Virus record (IMG/VR): IMGVR_UViG_3300019768_000006
Location: 1-50,345 of that record
Strand: one strand, 5' to 3'
Source of the DNA: a virus
DNA: 50,345 bases
Positions 5,988 through 13,100 of the stretch are shown here, piece by piece (within the stretch, counting starts at the first letter, position 1; each line of letters opens with the position of its first letter). The notes under the pieces are model-generated. The model saw nothing but the letters and a program-made list of their open reading frames with translations, searched no databases and had not been told where the DNA came from. The translations under genes and the position numbers were made by a program.

Positions 5988-6167
5988 TTATTGTGTCTTG
6001 CTAACTTGAGAAGTTTTGTTAAGCGTAGTCTTTACAGCTTCAGGAGTTGCAGCAGCTTGTTGCTTTTTGATTTCTCTTGTTTTCGCAAGGTTGATACCAC
6101 CAATATAAATTTCATTTCTTCTGTTTCTTCCTCGTCTTGAGCGAGATTGTTTCTTAGTGTAAGTCAT
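5988..6167 (-). CDS. Small Arg/Lys-rich protein (59 aa)
   Basis: Start at ATG 6167 is set by AAGGAGG seven bases upstream; a longer frame to 6209 has no binding site. The N-terminus TKKQSRSRRGRNRRN is extremely basic, and the C-terminus KKQQAAATPEAVKTTLNKTS is flexible. Such a protein would be expected to bind nucleic acid, but no fold is recognisable. It is the first protein gene upstream of the tRNA-like element at 5817. Confidence 0.65.
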   Translation of the reverse strand: MTYTKKQSRSRRGRNRRNEIYIGGINLAKTREIKKQQAAATPEAVKTTLNKTSQVSKTQ

Positions 6168-6183
6168 GATAAGCCTCCTTAGC

Positions 6184-6273
6184 TTAATGAAGATGTTTAA
6201 TAACCTCATAAAACTCTAATATGCATATTAACATCTCGAAATGATGCACATTAAATTTATATATTATTTCTAT
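6184..6273 (-). CDS. Doubtful 29-codon frame with non-AUG start
   Basis: A strong GGAGG (6276-6280) directly after the stop of the 97-residue gene is followed five bases later by ATA, opening a 29-codon frame of protein-like composition (EIIYKFNVHHFEMLICILEF) to TAA at 6184. No ATG, GTG or TTG stands at the right distance. It would require an AUA start, so it is only a candidate; see the helicase for a stronger case. Confidence 0.2.
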   Translation of the reverse strand: MEIIYKFNVHHFEMLICILEFYEVIKHLH

Positions 6274-6285
6274 AACTACCTCCGG

Positions 6286-6579
6286 CTAGTACAATTGATA
6301 CCTCATGAAATGTATTCTTATGATGTAATTTTGTAGTTCTTCAAACTCTTTAGTGAATCTTCCTATTTCTATTTTTCCATTTACTTCTTTATAGAATGTT
6401 GCTACTCTTTTACTTCTACTAGGTTTGAAAGGGTCTCCTCCAAATTTGTCTTCCATTACTTTACTTATAGTAATTTTAATAATTTCTCTTGAGTTGTAGC
6501 TTTTGAAAAGCACCTCAAAGTCAAATTCATCAAGTTTTCCGTAGTATCTTCCAGAACCTTTCTTAAGTATTTTGATCAT
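6286..6579 (-). CDS. Hypothetical protein (97 aa)
   Basis: Begins one base after the stop of the radical SAM gene (TTAATATG), so probably translated by re-initiation. Beta-rich and basic (GRYYGKLDEFDFEVLFKSYN, then SRSKRVATFYKEVNGKIEIG). No family recognised. Its position suggests it may work with, or be a substrate of, the radical SAM enzyme, but no precursor-peptide features such as a Gly-Gly leader end are visible. Confidence 0.6.
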   Translation of the reverse strand: MIKILKKGSGRYYGKLDEFDFEVLFKSYNSREIIKITISKVMEDKFGGDPFKPSRSKRVATFYKEVNGKIEIGRFTKEFEELQNYIIRIHFMRYQLY

Positions 6580-6580
6580 A

Positions 6581-7393
6581 TTAATACACCAAACTTCCTG
6601 GTTCGTCCCAGAGTCTGTAGAGATGACAGTCTGGTCTTAGAATAAGCTTCTCTCCCATACAGTTCTCATCAATGAACACGGTCATGTCTTCGATAATTCT
6701 TATCGGATACTTACCGTCTATTGTTTTGCCTTCTGTAAAGAAATGAGCTTTAAACTCATTAAATTTCTCTTCAGACATTTTATGGTGTTTAATCCATGTA
6801 TTCTGAGGTGTTTCATCTTGTGAGATGAAAAGCTTTCTAAGGGTTACTTGGTCTGCTAATAAAGCATTTCTTAAATAATGAAAGAAATCTTTTACATCCC
6901 AAGAATCGAAAGCATCTGTTAAGTTTACTGAGATGCGTAAGTTCATGTTAAGAGATTTAACATTGTATGCAAACTTTGTCATATCATATCTTAGCTTCTC
7001 AGGAGAACCTTGATAATCAAAGTTTTGTTTAAATCTGAATGAACTGATACTCCAAGAGATCGTGTCAATACCAGCAGCTTTTAGAATCTTTAATTTGTCA
7101 AAGTCTAAAAGGACTCCGGTAGTTTGAATTTCAATCTTTTGGAAAGGGTTTTTAAGCTGATCATTAAGATATATAACATCATTAATGAACCTCATATGTT
7201 GTTGCGGTTCACTATCGCCAGTAAATACTAAGGTATCTATACCTTTGTCTCTGGCGTATTGCATCCGCTTGACATATTGGGATTTATAAGTATTGAATAT
7301 ATTCTTATATTGAGTTGCTTTCATTTGAGCAATACAGAATTTACAATTATTAATACAGACTAGGTCTGGTACAACTATTGATAGGCTTTTCAT
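6581..7393 (-). CDS. Radical SAM enzyme, specificity unknown
   Basis: 270 residues from ATG 7393, with GGAGGG five bases upstream. The N-terminus SLSIVVPDLVCINNCKFC carries CxxxCxxC, the three Cys that hold the [4Fe-4S] cluster used to cleave S-adenosylmethionine. LVFTGDSEPQQH (about residue 60) matches the GGE-like SAM-binding strand, and IEIQTTGVLLD, TISWSIS and LRISVNLTDAF are later strands of the partial TIM barrel. There is no SPASM or second cluster domain. Candidates include QueE-like, nucleotide or RNA modification, but no substrate motif decides this. Confidence 0.8.
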   Translation of the reverse strand: MKSLSIVVPDLVCINNCKFCIAQMKATQYKNIFNTYKSQYVKRMQYARDKGIDTLVFTGDSEPQQHMRFINDVIYLNDQLKNPFQKIEIQTTGVLLDFDKLKILKAAGIDTISWSISSFRFKQNFDYQGSPEKLRYDMTKFAYNVKSLNMNLRISVNLTDAFDSWDVKDFFHYLRNALLADQVTLRKLFISQDETPQNTWIKHHKMSEEKFNEFKAHFFTEGKTIDGKYPIRIIEDMTVFIDENCMGEKLILRPDCHLYRLWDEPGSLVY

Positions 7394-7411
7394 AATATCC
7401 CTCCTCAAGGA

Positions 7412-7489
7412 TTACATTGTTGCAATGTAAATTAGAGTAAAAGCAACTCCAATTGTTATTCCTAATATAAATAGTACAAATGTGATCAT
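7412..7489 (-). CDS. Single-pass membrane microprotein (25 aa)
   Basis: ATG at 7489 with a perfect AGGAGGTCTAA leader; TAA at 7412, 16 bases before the radical SAM start. Nearly all hydrophobic (TFVLFILGITIGVAFTLIYI), one transmembrane helix. The strong binding site makes expression likely despite the size. Confidence 0.65.
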   Translation of the reverse strand: MITFVLFILGITIGVAFTLIYIATM

Positions 7490-7498
7490 TTAGACCTC

Positions 7499-7804
7499 CT
7501 AAAAAATAAATCTTTGTTTATTTAATTTTACATTAAAATTAAATTTTAAATCTATAGATGATGCTACATATTGACAATTTACAATTGTACTTTTTAATTC
7601 ATTATAACCTTCTAATCCTGTTGAAATACTTGATCCAGATTCTTTAATTATAATAAAAATCCATTCATCTCTGTTAATTTTTTGATAAAAATAAATTAAG
7701 TTTTCATTCATAATTACATAAAATTTTTCATAATTTTCTAAAATGTCCATTTTTTGTTCTAATGTTAATTCTTTATTATGTTCATCATAATTTTTAATTA
7801 GCAT
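7499..7804 (-). CDS. Hypothetical protein (101 aa)
   Basis: Start ATG at 7804 chosen because GGAGG lies six bases before it; the longer frame to 7846 lacks one. Charged N-terminus (NYDEHNKELTLEQKMDILEN), then beta strands with a Trp (DEWIFIIIKESGSS) and a basic beta end (KFNFNVKLNKQRFIF). Likely a small alpha/beta fold; no family recognised. Confidence 0.65.
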   Translation of the reverse strand: MLIKNYDEHNKELTLEQKMDILENYEKFYVIMNENLIYFYQKINRDEWIFIIIKESGSSISTGLEGYNELKSTIVNCQYVASSIDLKFNFNVKLNKQRFIF

Positions 7805-7814
7805 AATAGACCTC

Positions 7815-8036
7815 CTAATGTCTAATAATACTTGCAGAGCCCTCATTGAGTTCTCTGATTATTTGCGGGAAAGCGTCCCACCATTCACAATTTTTTCTAT
7901 GTTTTACTTTAAGGCCTGTTGAACTGAACATATAACTAGTGTTCTTTTCAATCACACCATTACGTTCTATTTTAAATTCCTCGCCTAGCATTACGTTTAG
8001 CTTTCGTGCAAGACTTGGGGTCTCGTATTTGATCAT
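7815..8036 (-). CDS. Hypothetical protein (73 aa)
   Basis: Start taken at ATG 8036, ten bases after AAGGAG; GTG 8045 and TTG 8039 are alternatives in the same frame. It overlaps the end of the 153-residue gene by 65 bases, or by only 20 if ATG 7991 is used. Contains a WWDAFPQIIRELNEG helix near the C-terminus. Unrecognised. Confidence 0.55.
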   Translation of the reverse strand: MIKYETPSLARKLNVMLGEEFKIERNGVIEKNTSYMFSSTGLKVKHRKNCEWWDAFPQIIRELNEGSASIIRH

Positions 8037-8433
8037 CAATCTCACTCTCCTTAATAGATTGAACGATTGTTTTTCTTAACATAATAGTTAAAGCTTCACA
8101 AGCATCTTTGAGTTGTTCAATAGAACTCTCTGTAGTATATGAGAAGCTTTTTTCATTTAACTTTATCAGCTCAAAAGATTTATTATCTACTGAGCATTCT
8201 AACCATGAGTCTCTTTCAAAGTGATAGGCTTGTTTTATAAATAACACTCCCTCCCACTTTGCTTCATCTATTATAACACCTATATCAATCCATAATAAAG
8301 CCTCATTTAAGTGCTTATCTAAGGTCTCGGTGAGTTCATTTATTTTATCTTCAATAGATTTTTTATAGTTTCCATTGATATATTTTTTATCAAGCTTAGA
8401 ATATAAATCTTCAAGTTCATGAAAAATTTTCAT
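7972..8433 (-). CDS. Hypothetical helical protein (153 aa)
   Basis: Start at the second ATG (8433), seven bases after AAGGTGG; the first ATG (8439) is too close. N-terminal coiled-coil-like helices (HELEDLYSKLDKKY, KSIEDKINELTETLDKHL), a central strand pair with WIDIGVIIDEAKWEG, and a C-terminal amphipathic helix (EQLKDACEALTIMLRKTIVQ). No family recognised. Confidence 0.65.
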   Translation of the reverse strand: MKIFHELEDLYSKLDKKYINGNYKKSIEDKINELTETLDKHLNEALLWIDIGVIIDEAKWEGVLFIKQAYHFERDSWLECSVDNKSFELIKLNEKSFSYTTESSIEQLKDACEALTIMLRKTIVQSIKESEIDDQIRDPKSCTKAKRNARRGI

Positions 8434-8494
8434 TGCCATTCCACCTTTTTATTTTTAAATTCATAAGTTGATAAGCTTTTTTATTATAGTCCGG

Positions 8495-8791
8495 TTATAA
8501 TTGTATTATATTCATAAACTTTCTTAATATTTTATTTTGATTTTTTTCACGGACTTCATAGTATTCTTCTAAAAAACAAATCATGTCACTTATAGTTCCA
8601 TATTTTATTCCTCTTGGCATCCAACTTTTTAAACTTTTAAAATATGGATAATAACAATATATTGTATTATCAACTTTAACAATCATTATATCATACCAAC
8701 CATTTTCATTTGGATCTTGTCCATCATAAATAGATGATCCATATCCTTTTGTTTTTACTTCATAGTTTGCCACAAAGTCCTTAGCGTCCAT
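8495..8791 (-). CDS. Small protein with DPNENxWY motif and shared C-terminal tail
   Basis: 98 residues. QDPNENGWYDIMIVKVDN near residue 25-42 matches YDPNENAWYGLFSVYLLND in the protein at 10807, so the two share a domain, probably beta-rich. This one adds the common tail QNKILRKFMNIIQL, while the 10807 protein lacks it, which supports the view that the tail is a separable module. It starts just after the terminator at 8812. Confidence 0.7.
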   Translation of the reverse strand: MDAKDFVANYEVKTKGYGSSIYDGQDPNENGWYDIMIVKVDNTIYCYYPYFKSLKSWMPRGIKYGTISDMICFLEEYYEVREKNQNKILRKFMNIIQL

Positions 8792-8811
8792 TATACCTCT
8801 CCCCAGTTTTT

Positions 8812-8848
8812 AAAAAACCAGGGATCAGAATTAACTGATCAACCTGGT
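8812..8848 (-). terminator. Rho-independent terminator
   Basis: On the minus strand AACCAGG and CCTGGTT pair, extended by GATCAG/CTGATC around a TTAATT loop, followed by TTTTTTAAAA. It lies directly after the 409-residue gene and should end the 12203-8863 transcript, leaving genes below 8791 to another promoter or to readthrough. Confidence 0.85.
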
Positions 8849-8862
8849 TAATATTTAAATCA

Positions 8863-10092
8863 TTATCCTAAGATTTTAACAACATCTTCTTCTTGCATTA
8901 CAGGAGCAAGCAATTCGATAAGATGTTCTTTTGTTGAGAATGCATGTGCCAATCCAATTAAATCTATTAATTCTGAATCAAAATTCTCAGATGCAAAGAT
9001 AGGATTGTTATCTGCATTTTGACCAAGAATTGCACAAAGCTTGTAGACAACATCTGTGATGTTTTCATGATAAGCATCTTGAGCATCAGCAAATGTTTTA
9101 GGGAAATTAATATCTCTATCAATATCCTCATACTCAGGTTCAATTTCAGAACCAAATTTTTGCATACCTTCAGCTTGTAACTGAGATATATATTGAGAAG
9201 CTTGCTCTTCTGTGAATTGCATTAGATTAAGTTCATCAAGCTCAGGATTACCACTTCTTACTAGAAGCTTATTAATTAAATCTCGTTGACCTTGAGAAGC
9301 TCTATCTTTATTCCATCTGTAGAATACAGCTTGGTTTTTAGAGATAAACTCTGTACATTGTTGTTTAACAAGCTTATCAAGTGAGAAACTATCAGCATAC
9401 TCATCAATTTCTTTTTGAGTTGCTACCATATCATCTTGAAGAGATTTCAATACAGCTTCAGCATCCTTCTGAGCCTTCTGTAATTTCTTTAATCTCTTAG
9501 TATCATTTTCCATGATACAATCTTGTTGAAGATTAAGAATCTGGTTTACTGCTGAGTTGTTAAGAGTGATCTCTTTCTCAAGAGAATCTTTCTTATCAAG
9601 AATCTCAGCTGGAACTTCGTACAACTCAGATGAATCAATGTCTGGACACATCATCATTTTTGAGATGAAAGCAAGTTGCTTTTCTGAAGGGATATGAGCA
9701 AAATGTTTTTCATAGTAATCATCCATTTTCTGAATAATTGAAGATGCTTGAGTTACACTTAATTTATCTAAGAACTCATCATCTGGTTCATCCATTCTGC
9801 ATTTAACATATCTGCCTTTGACAGCTTCCTTTTGACCATCAGTAGCTGGGAAGAAATCTTCAAGGGCTTGAGTTTTCTTGATAATTTCTGATAAGTTATT
9901 CTGAGATAATAACTCATAGTTTTTAATAGGATCAACATTTTTTCTCTTACATACTTTCAAATAATATGCTTGAGATTTTTCAGAAGCGACACCAGCTTTA
10001 CGAGGTGCACTGGTCTGAGAAGTTTTCTCAGCTTTGGGAGCGTTCTTTTGTAAATCCTTAATAATTTGATTGTAAGTGTTCAAAGTTTTCAT
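8863..10092 (-). CDS. Coiled-coil protein with repeated Q-xx-(I/L)-xx-(L/M) motifs
   Basis: 409 residues, ATG 10092 with AAGGAG. The N-terminus is basic and disordered (residues 1-45). Three degenerate repeats follow the scheme Q-x3-[IV]-x2-[LRM] ... Q-A-S-x-[IY]-I: DGQKEAVKGRY with TQASSIIQKM (about 85-140), SEKQLAFISKMM (about 155), and SQGQRDLINKLL with EEQASQYISQLQ (about 295-345). Between them lies a heptad-rich coiled coil (about 185-260). This repeat type occurs in phage and plasmid DNA-metabolism proteins, but I cannot name a function. The C-terminus is acidic. Confidence 0.7.
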   Translation of the reverse strand: MKTLNTYNQIIKDLQKNAPKAEKTSQTSAPRKAGVASEKSQAYYLKVCKRKNVDPIKNYELLSQNNLSEIIKKTQALEDFFPATDGQKEAVKGRYVKCRMDEPDDEFLDKLSVTQASSIIQKMDDYYEKHFAHIPSEKQLAFISKMMMCPDIDSSELYEVPAEILDKKDSLEKEITLNNSAVNQILNLQQDCIMENDTKRLKKLQKAQKDAEAVLKSLQDDMVATQKEIDEYADSFSLDKLVKQQCTEFISKNQAVFYRWNKDRASQGQRDLINKLLVRSGNPELDELNLMQFTEEQASQYISQLQAEGMQKFGSEIEPEYEDIDRDINFPKTFADAQDAYHENITDVVYKLCAILGQNADNNPIFASENFDSELIDLIGLAHAFSTKEHLIELLAPVMQEEDVVKILG

Positions 10093-10102
10093 AATAATCT
10101 CC

Positions 10103-10219
10103 TTAATCTTCTAATTTGTTAATGATTGATTGGCCTGTGTGACCAATTATTGCTCCAGCAATAAACGATAATACAAGTGTTGTTACTTTGATAGTAATAA
10201 TTAATATCTTACTTTTCAT
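10103..10219 (-). CDS. Membrane microprotein (38 aa)
   Basis: ATG 10219 with AAGGAGG at ideal distance; TAA 10103. A basic start (MKSKIL) is followed by one transmembrane helix (TTLVLSFIAGAIIG) and a short cytoplasmic-type tail (INKLED). Lies 1 base from the stop... of the gene upstream (10221) and 10 bases before the 409-residue gene. Confidence 0.65.
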   Translation of the reverse strand: MKSKILIITIKVTTLVLSFIAGAIIGHTGQSIINKLED

Positions 10220-10220
10220 G

Positions 10221-10451
10221 TTAAACCTCCTTATTTAACATACATTTAACATACTCTGGACAATCAAGACAGCCATCTGGTTTAGTAGCCATCTCGATAC
10301 ATTTTTTTGAGCCAAGTTTAATTTTTGGTTTATCTTTAATTCTATCGAAATATACTTTTTCAGCTGAGCGAGTATCTTTGCGAGCTTCGAACTCGACTTC
10401 GATACCAGCTTCTTTTAAAGTATTAATGTTAGTAGGTGCTATATAAGACAT
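10221..10451 (-). CDS. Small Cys-containing protein (76 aa)
   Basis: ATG 10451 with AAGGAG. Basic central part (RIKDKPKIKLGSKKC) and a C-terminal cluster KPDGCLDCPEYVKCML whose CxxC-x5-C, with the earlier Cys, could hold zinc. No family recognised. Confidence 0.65.
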   Translation of the reverse strand: MSYIAPTNINTLKEAGIEVEFEARKDTRSAEKVYFDRIKDKPKIKLGSKKCIEMATKPDGCLDCPEYVKCMLNKEV

Positions 10452-10454
10452 ATC

Positions 10455-10805
10455 TTACTCTCCTTTCTTCATAGGCTGAATAGCCTCTTTTTCACTCGCC
10501 TCATTAAGAGGCGACTCTCTCTTAACCCAAACAACTAGTTTTTCTTGCTTATAGACAGCTCCATGAGAACTGATTACTTTAGCAAGTACAAACCTATAGT
10601 TCTTTAGTAAATCTGTATGGGTCATTATTGAATGACTAAACCATACTTGAGTTGGATCAGTTTTTAGATGAGCATTCATCATATCGCAAGCCATCTGAGC
10701 AATCTCATCAAGAGTTACTCTAAGGGATTCGATAGGGCCAATTGATAGTTCAAATGAACCATCTTTGTTAAAGTTATCGATTTCTACATTGTATAAACCT
10801 TTCAT
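10455..10805 (-). CDS. Hypothetical protein (116 aa)
   Basis: Start ATG 10805 is preceded by GGAGAGGAG; the frame extends six codons further to 10823 without a better site. Opening KGLYNVEIDNFNKDGSFELS is a beta pair; the centre VTLDEIAQMACDMMNAHL is helical. Ends with acidic and basic residues (SEKEAIQPMKKGE). Unrecognised. Confidence 0.65.
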   Translation of the reverse strand: MKGLYNVEIDNFNKDGSFELSIGPIESLRVTLDEIAQMACDMMNAHLKTDPTQVWFSHSIMTHTDLLKNYRFVLAKVISSHGAVYKQEKLVVWVKRESPLNEASEKEAIQPMKKGE

Positions 10806-10806
10806 T

Positions 10807-11169
10807 TTATATCTCCTCTCCATCTGCTAGTACGACCTGATACTGGTCTTCATAAGGTACTTTGAATTGTTGCTGAGGGCAAGCGATCATTCTGGTTTTA
10901 ATGTTTTCTTGCTCATATAAATTAAGCATGAATTTAACATCATCCTTAAATTCTTCCAATCCTTTAGGTGTGAAGTAACAGTGACATTCCTTAGAGTAAT
11001 TCACATGATACCTCCGAGGGTTTACTACTTCCATTTTTCTTTTAAAATTTGATTGACAATCTGAATACAAGAATTTATACATATTTTCATCGTTTAACAA
11101 ATAAACTGAAAATAATCCATACCAAGCATTTTCGTTTGGATCATATACTTCAAAACGATAATATAACAT
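10807..11169 (-). CDS. Protein with DPNENxWY motif (120 aa)
   Basis: ATG 11169 after GAAAGGAG. Residues 9-28 (YDPNENAWYGLFSVYLLND) match the 98-residue protein at 8495, and both continue with a helix of the type FTPKGLEEFKDDVKFML / ISDMICFLEEYYEVRE. Here the C-terminus is different (QVVLADGEEI) and lacks the shared tail. Two paralogues in one block; function unknown. Confidence 0.65.
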   Translation of the reverse strand: MLYYRFEVYDPNENAWYGLFSVYLLNDENMYKFLYSDCQSNFKRKMEVVNPRRYHVNYSKECHCYFTPKGLEEFKDDVKFMLNLYEQENIKTRMIACPQQQFKVPYEDQYQVVLADGEEI

Positions 11170-11170
11170 T

Positions 11171-11383
11171 TTATTTCTCCTTTCTTTCTAACAACTCAAG
11201 AAGTCCTATTAGTTCTTCTTTGAGCTGTTGTAGTTTCCATTTAGCAAAATTACAAGTCTGAGGAAAGTTTTCAATATCCTCTTGACATAAATGTATCTGA
11301 TGAGCAATAAATCTTACTCCAGGGTTTACATAATGTTTTTCAGCTAATTCAAATTCCGAAACTGTTAATAAATTTTTCAACAT
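11171..11383 (-). CDS. Small helical protein (70 aa)
   Basis: ATG 11383 with TAGGAGG. Helical throughout, ending in a leucine-rich amphipathic helix (LQQLKEELIGLLELLERKEK) that could form a coiled coil. No family recognised. The stop is one base from the next gene's start. Confidence 0.65.
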   Translation of the reverse strand: MLKNLLTVSEFELAEKHYVNPGVRFIAHQIHLCQEDIENFPQTCNFAKWKLQQLKEELIGLLELLERKEK

Positions 11384-11395
11384 AATCCATACCTC

Positions 11396-11701
11396 CTAAG
11401 CATGTTGTACTATAAAGTTATCATTTAAGAACTCAAGGTGTTCTTTTGATACGATTTCTTGCCAATTGTCAGGGTCTTCAATAGAAACATATCTCATGTT
11501 TTTTTCATTAATGAAAATAGTACGAGATGGTTTCATTGTAGGTTGTGGTAGTTGTAATCTTTTCTTAGATTTTAATAATGCATAAGCAAAGTATATAACA
11601 CTTGCAAATGCAATAATTCCAAGAACTACGCCAGTTACTTTAGCTGCAACAGCTAAGATTGATGGTGCGATTGCTACGATAGTAATAAATAATTTTTTCA
11701 T
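11396..11701 (-). CDS. Small membrane protein (101 aa)
   Basis: ATG 11701 with AAGGAGGATATT. Two hydrophobic segments, residues about 5-22 (ITIVAIAPSILAVAAKV) and 24-44 (GVVLGIIAFASVIYFAYALL), followed by a basic patch (KSKKRLQ) and a soluble tail with SIEDPDNWQEIVSKEHLEF. Probably two membrane helices with the tail in the cytoplasm. Unknown function. Confidence 0.7.
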   Translation of the reverse strand: MKKLFITIVAIAPSILAVAAKVTGVVLGIIAFASVIYFAYALLKSKKRLQLPQPTMKPSRTIFINEKNMRYVSIEDPDNWQEIVSKEHLEFLNDNFIVQHA

Positions 11702-11720
11702 AATATCCTCCTTAGTCTAA

Positions 11721-12026
11721 TTATAAACTAAGAACAACTCTTTCAAGTTGCTCAAAGTTTGATTGTTCGTTAGCTGTATTCATTTTTAATGTTAATGCAT
11801 ATTCATAAGCAAGTTTCATACAAAGCTTATATGCAATATCTGGGTTGCCAATGCTTAACCAAGTAATTAATACAGACTCAAGATAACGTTTACTTGTGCT
11901 GTGCTTCATTTTGTCAACACCTTCAACGATTTGATTTACAGTCTTTTCTGAGGGCTTGTTGTGACACTTCTTAATTGTTTGTGCCAACACAACCATTTTG
12001 TTTAAACCATCATTTCTAAATAACAT
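11721..12026 (-). CDS. Hypothetical helical protein (101 aa)
   Basis: ATG 12026 after GGAGGAAAAATAA. Helical with basic N-terminal half (VVLAQTIKKCHNKPSEKTVN) and an acidic, Asn/Glu-containing end. No motif recognised. It immediately follows the membrane protein at 12027. Confidence 0.65.
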   Translation of the reverse strand: MLFRNDGLNKMVVLAQTIKKCHNKPSEKTVNQIVEGVDKMKHSTSKRYLESVLITWLSIGNPDIAYKLCMKLAYEYALTLKMNTANEQSNFEQLERVVLSL

Positions 12027-12203
12027 TTATTTTTCCTCCTTAATAATTAAATTCATTAATATGCCAATTATAATACCAACAACTGATGCTGAAAATATCG
12101 CAGTAGCTTCATCTAAAGTTTCTTTATAAACTTTATTACCGACTTTATCGCCAACAATATAAGATGTTACTAAACCTGTGATAATTATTAAAGCTTTTTT
12201 CAT
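12027..12203 (-). CDS. Small membrane protein (58 aa)
   Basis: Start ATG 12203, with GGAGG six bases upstream; the frame runs on to 12266 but without a binding site. Two hydrophobic helices (KKALIIITGLVTSYIVGD and FSASVVGIIIGILMNLII) separated by a charged loop, ending KEEK. It is the first gene of the left minus-strand operon, about 590 bases from the proposed minus promoter. Confidence 0.65.
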   Translation of the reverse strand: MKKALIIITGLVTSYIVGDKVGNKVYKETLDEATAIFSASVVGIIIGILMNLIIKEEK

Positions 12204-12792
12204 GATAGACCTCCTTAGTCTTAATAGTTTAATTAATAAATTAATCACACAACACCATGCTTGCATGGTAGTTTACTGATATAAAATAAACTAGGAATAC
12301 CTGTTAATATCACTGAGATGTAATATACTTTTAGTGCTTTAGCACTGTTGCGAAGCAACCTATAAAACCCTTTACAAAACCTTCCAAAAACCAAGCATGA
12401 GCTGCAATAATCTTTGAGAAAGGCTATGAAATAGCCTGAGAGGTACTGCTGAGGGGTTGAAAGGGTTGCTTGAGGGCTCTCAGGGATCAACCCTCTCACA
12501 CCTCTCAGAAGATTCTCCAGTAGGGGCTCAGGGGTTCTCGGAGGGTTTAATGAAGGGAACGCAGAGAACCTTCAGTAGGCCTTCAGAGGCCCCGGGGAGC
12601 GGAAAGGGAGTACTTTATATCCGGTTCTCTAAGGGCGTTGTAATATTATTATCCGTCTATACGTCCGACCATCCCTCAGAAAATATATAGAAAATTTATA
12701 GAAAAATTCTCAGAAAATATCTCAAAAATTTTACCCCCACCCCAAAGAAAACCCTTCGGAGAATTGTTTCACAGCTCAAGAAAAAATTAAAA

Positions 12793-12821
12793 ATTTTATA
12801 AAAACTTAGAGGGCTTGACAA
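12793..12821 (-). promoter_or_regulatory. Minus-strand sigma-A-like promoter sharing its -35 box
   Basis: On the minus strand TTGTCA (12821-12816), a 17-bp spacer and TAAAAT (12798-12793). The -35 is the reverse complement of the TTGACAA used by the plus promoter, so the two hexamers overlap by five bases. It points at the left operon beginning at 12203. Confidence 0.5.
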
Positions 12822-12843
12822 GGTCTCGGAAATGTGTTATAAT
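12815..12843 (+). promoter_or_regulatory. Consensus sigma-A promoter for the structural operon
   Basis: TTGACA (12815-12820), exactly 17 bp, TATAAT (12838-12843): a perfect consensus facing the terminase and structural genes, with a leader of roughly 250 bases. The spacer contains AGGTCTCGGAAAT, which resembles the TCGGAATAT repeats downstream and may be an operator. Confidence 0.85.
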
Positions 12844-12993
12844 AAGATGTAATCGTATAATGGCGCTGCCAAGACCGATTAATAATTAATAATTAAATAA
12901 AAATTATTTAAGAATTGTTCAAAGAACTAATTTAAAAACTAATTAATTTAATTACTAAAACTATATTAACAATTAATTGCAACACAAATAATC

Positions 12994-13046
12994 TTCGGAA
13001 TATGAGAACTCGGAATATAAGAACTTAGAGGTCTCGGAATATATAA
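12994..13046 (+). repeat. Three TCGGAATAT direct repeats in the leader
   Basis: TCGGAATATGAGAAC, TCGGAATATAAGAAC and TCGGAATATATAA lie 15-20 bases apart, the third preceded by AGGTC as in the promoter spacer at 12821. Repeats in a leader next to a promoter suggest binding of a regulator or of an RNA-binding protein. Confidence 0.55.
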
Positions 13047-13100
13047 ATTATTTGAGTTGTAAGACCTTAGAACAAAGACCGCAAAGGTCGAGGAAGAAAG

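Larger units (their letters stand above)
12204..13100. other. Gene-free divergent control region
   Basis: About 900 bases with no convincing gene. On the minus side lie three compact hairpins (ACCATGC/GCATGGT at 12254-12269, AGTGC/GCACT at 12333-12346, GTTGC/GCAAC at 12347-12359) in the leader of the left operon. From 12420 to 12620 the sequence is unusually G-rich, with many short CTCAG, GAGGG and CTCTCA repeats. Two open frames here (12245-12499 minus, 12457-12690 plus) look non-coding. From 12870 to 12980 it is extremely AT-rich (AATTAATAATTAAT-like), which would suit an origin or a promoter-melting region. Confidence 0.6.

Noticed and set aside
12245-12499. 84-codon minus frame in the control region
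   Set aside because: No ribosome binding site, composition unlike neighbouring proteins, and it runs through three compact hairpins of the leader.
12457-12690. 77-codon plus frame in the control region
   Set aside because: Low-complexity Ser/Gly/Glu content caused by the CTCAG/GAGGG repeats; no binding site and no protein-like hydrophobic pattern.
12870-12980. CRISPR-like or iteron array
   Set aside because: The AT-rich words are irregular, without constant repeat length or unique spacers.
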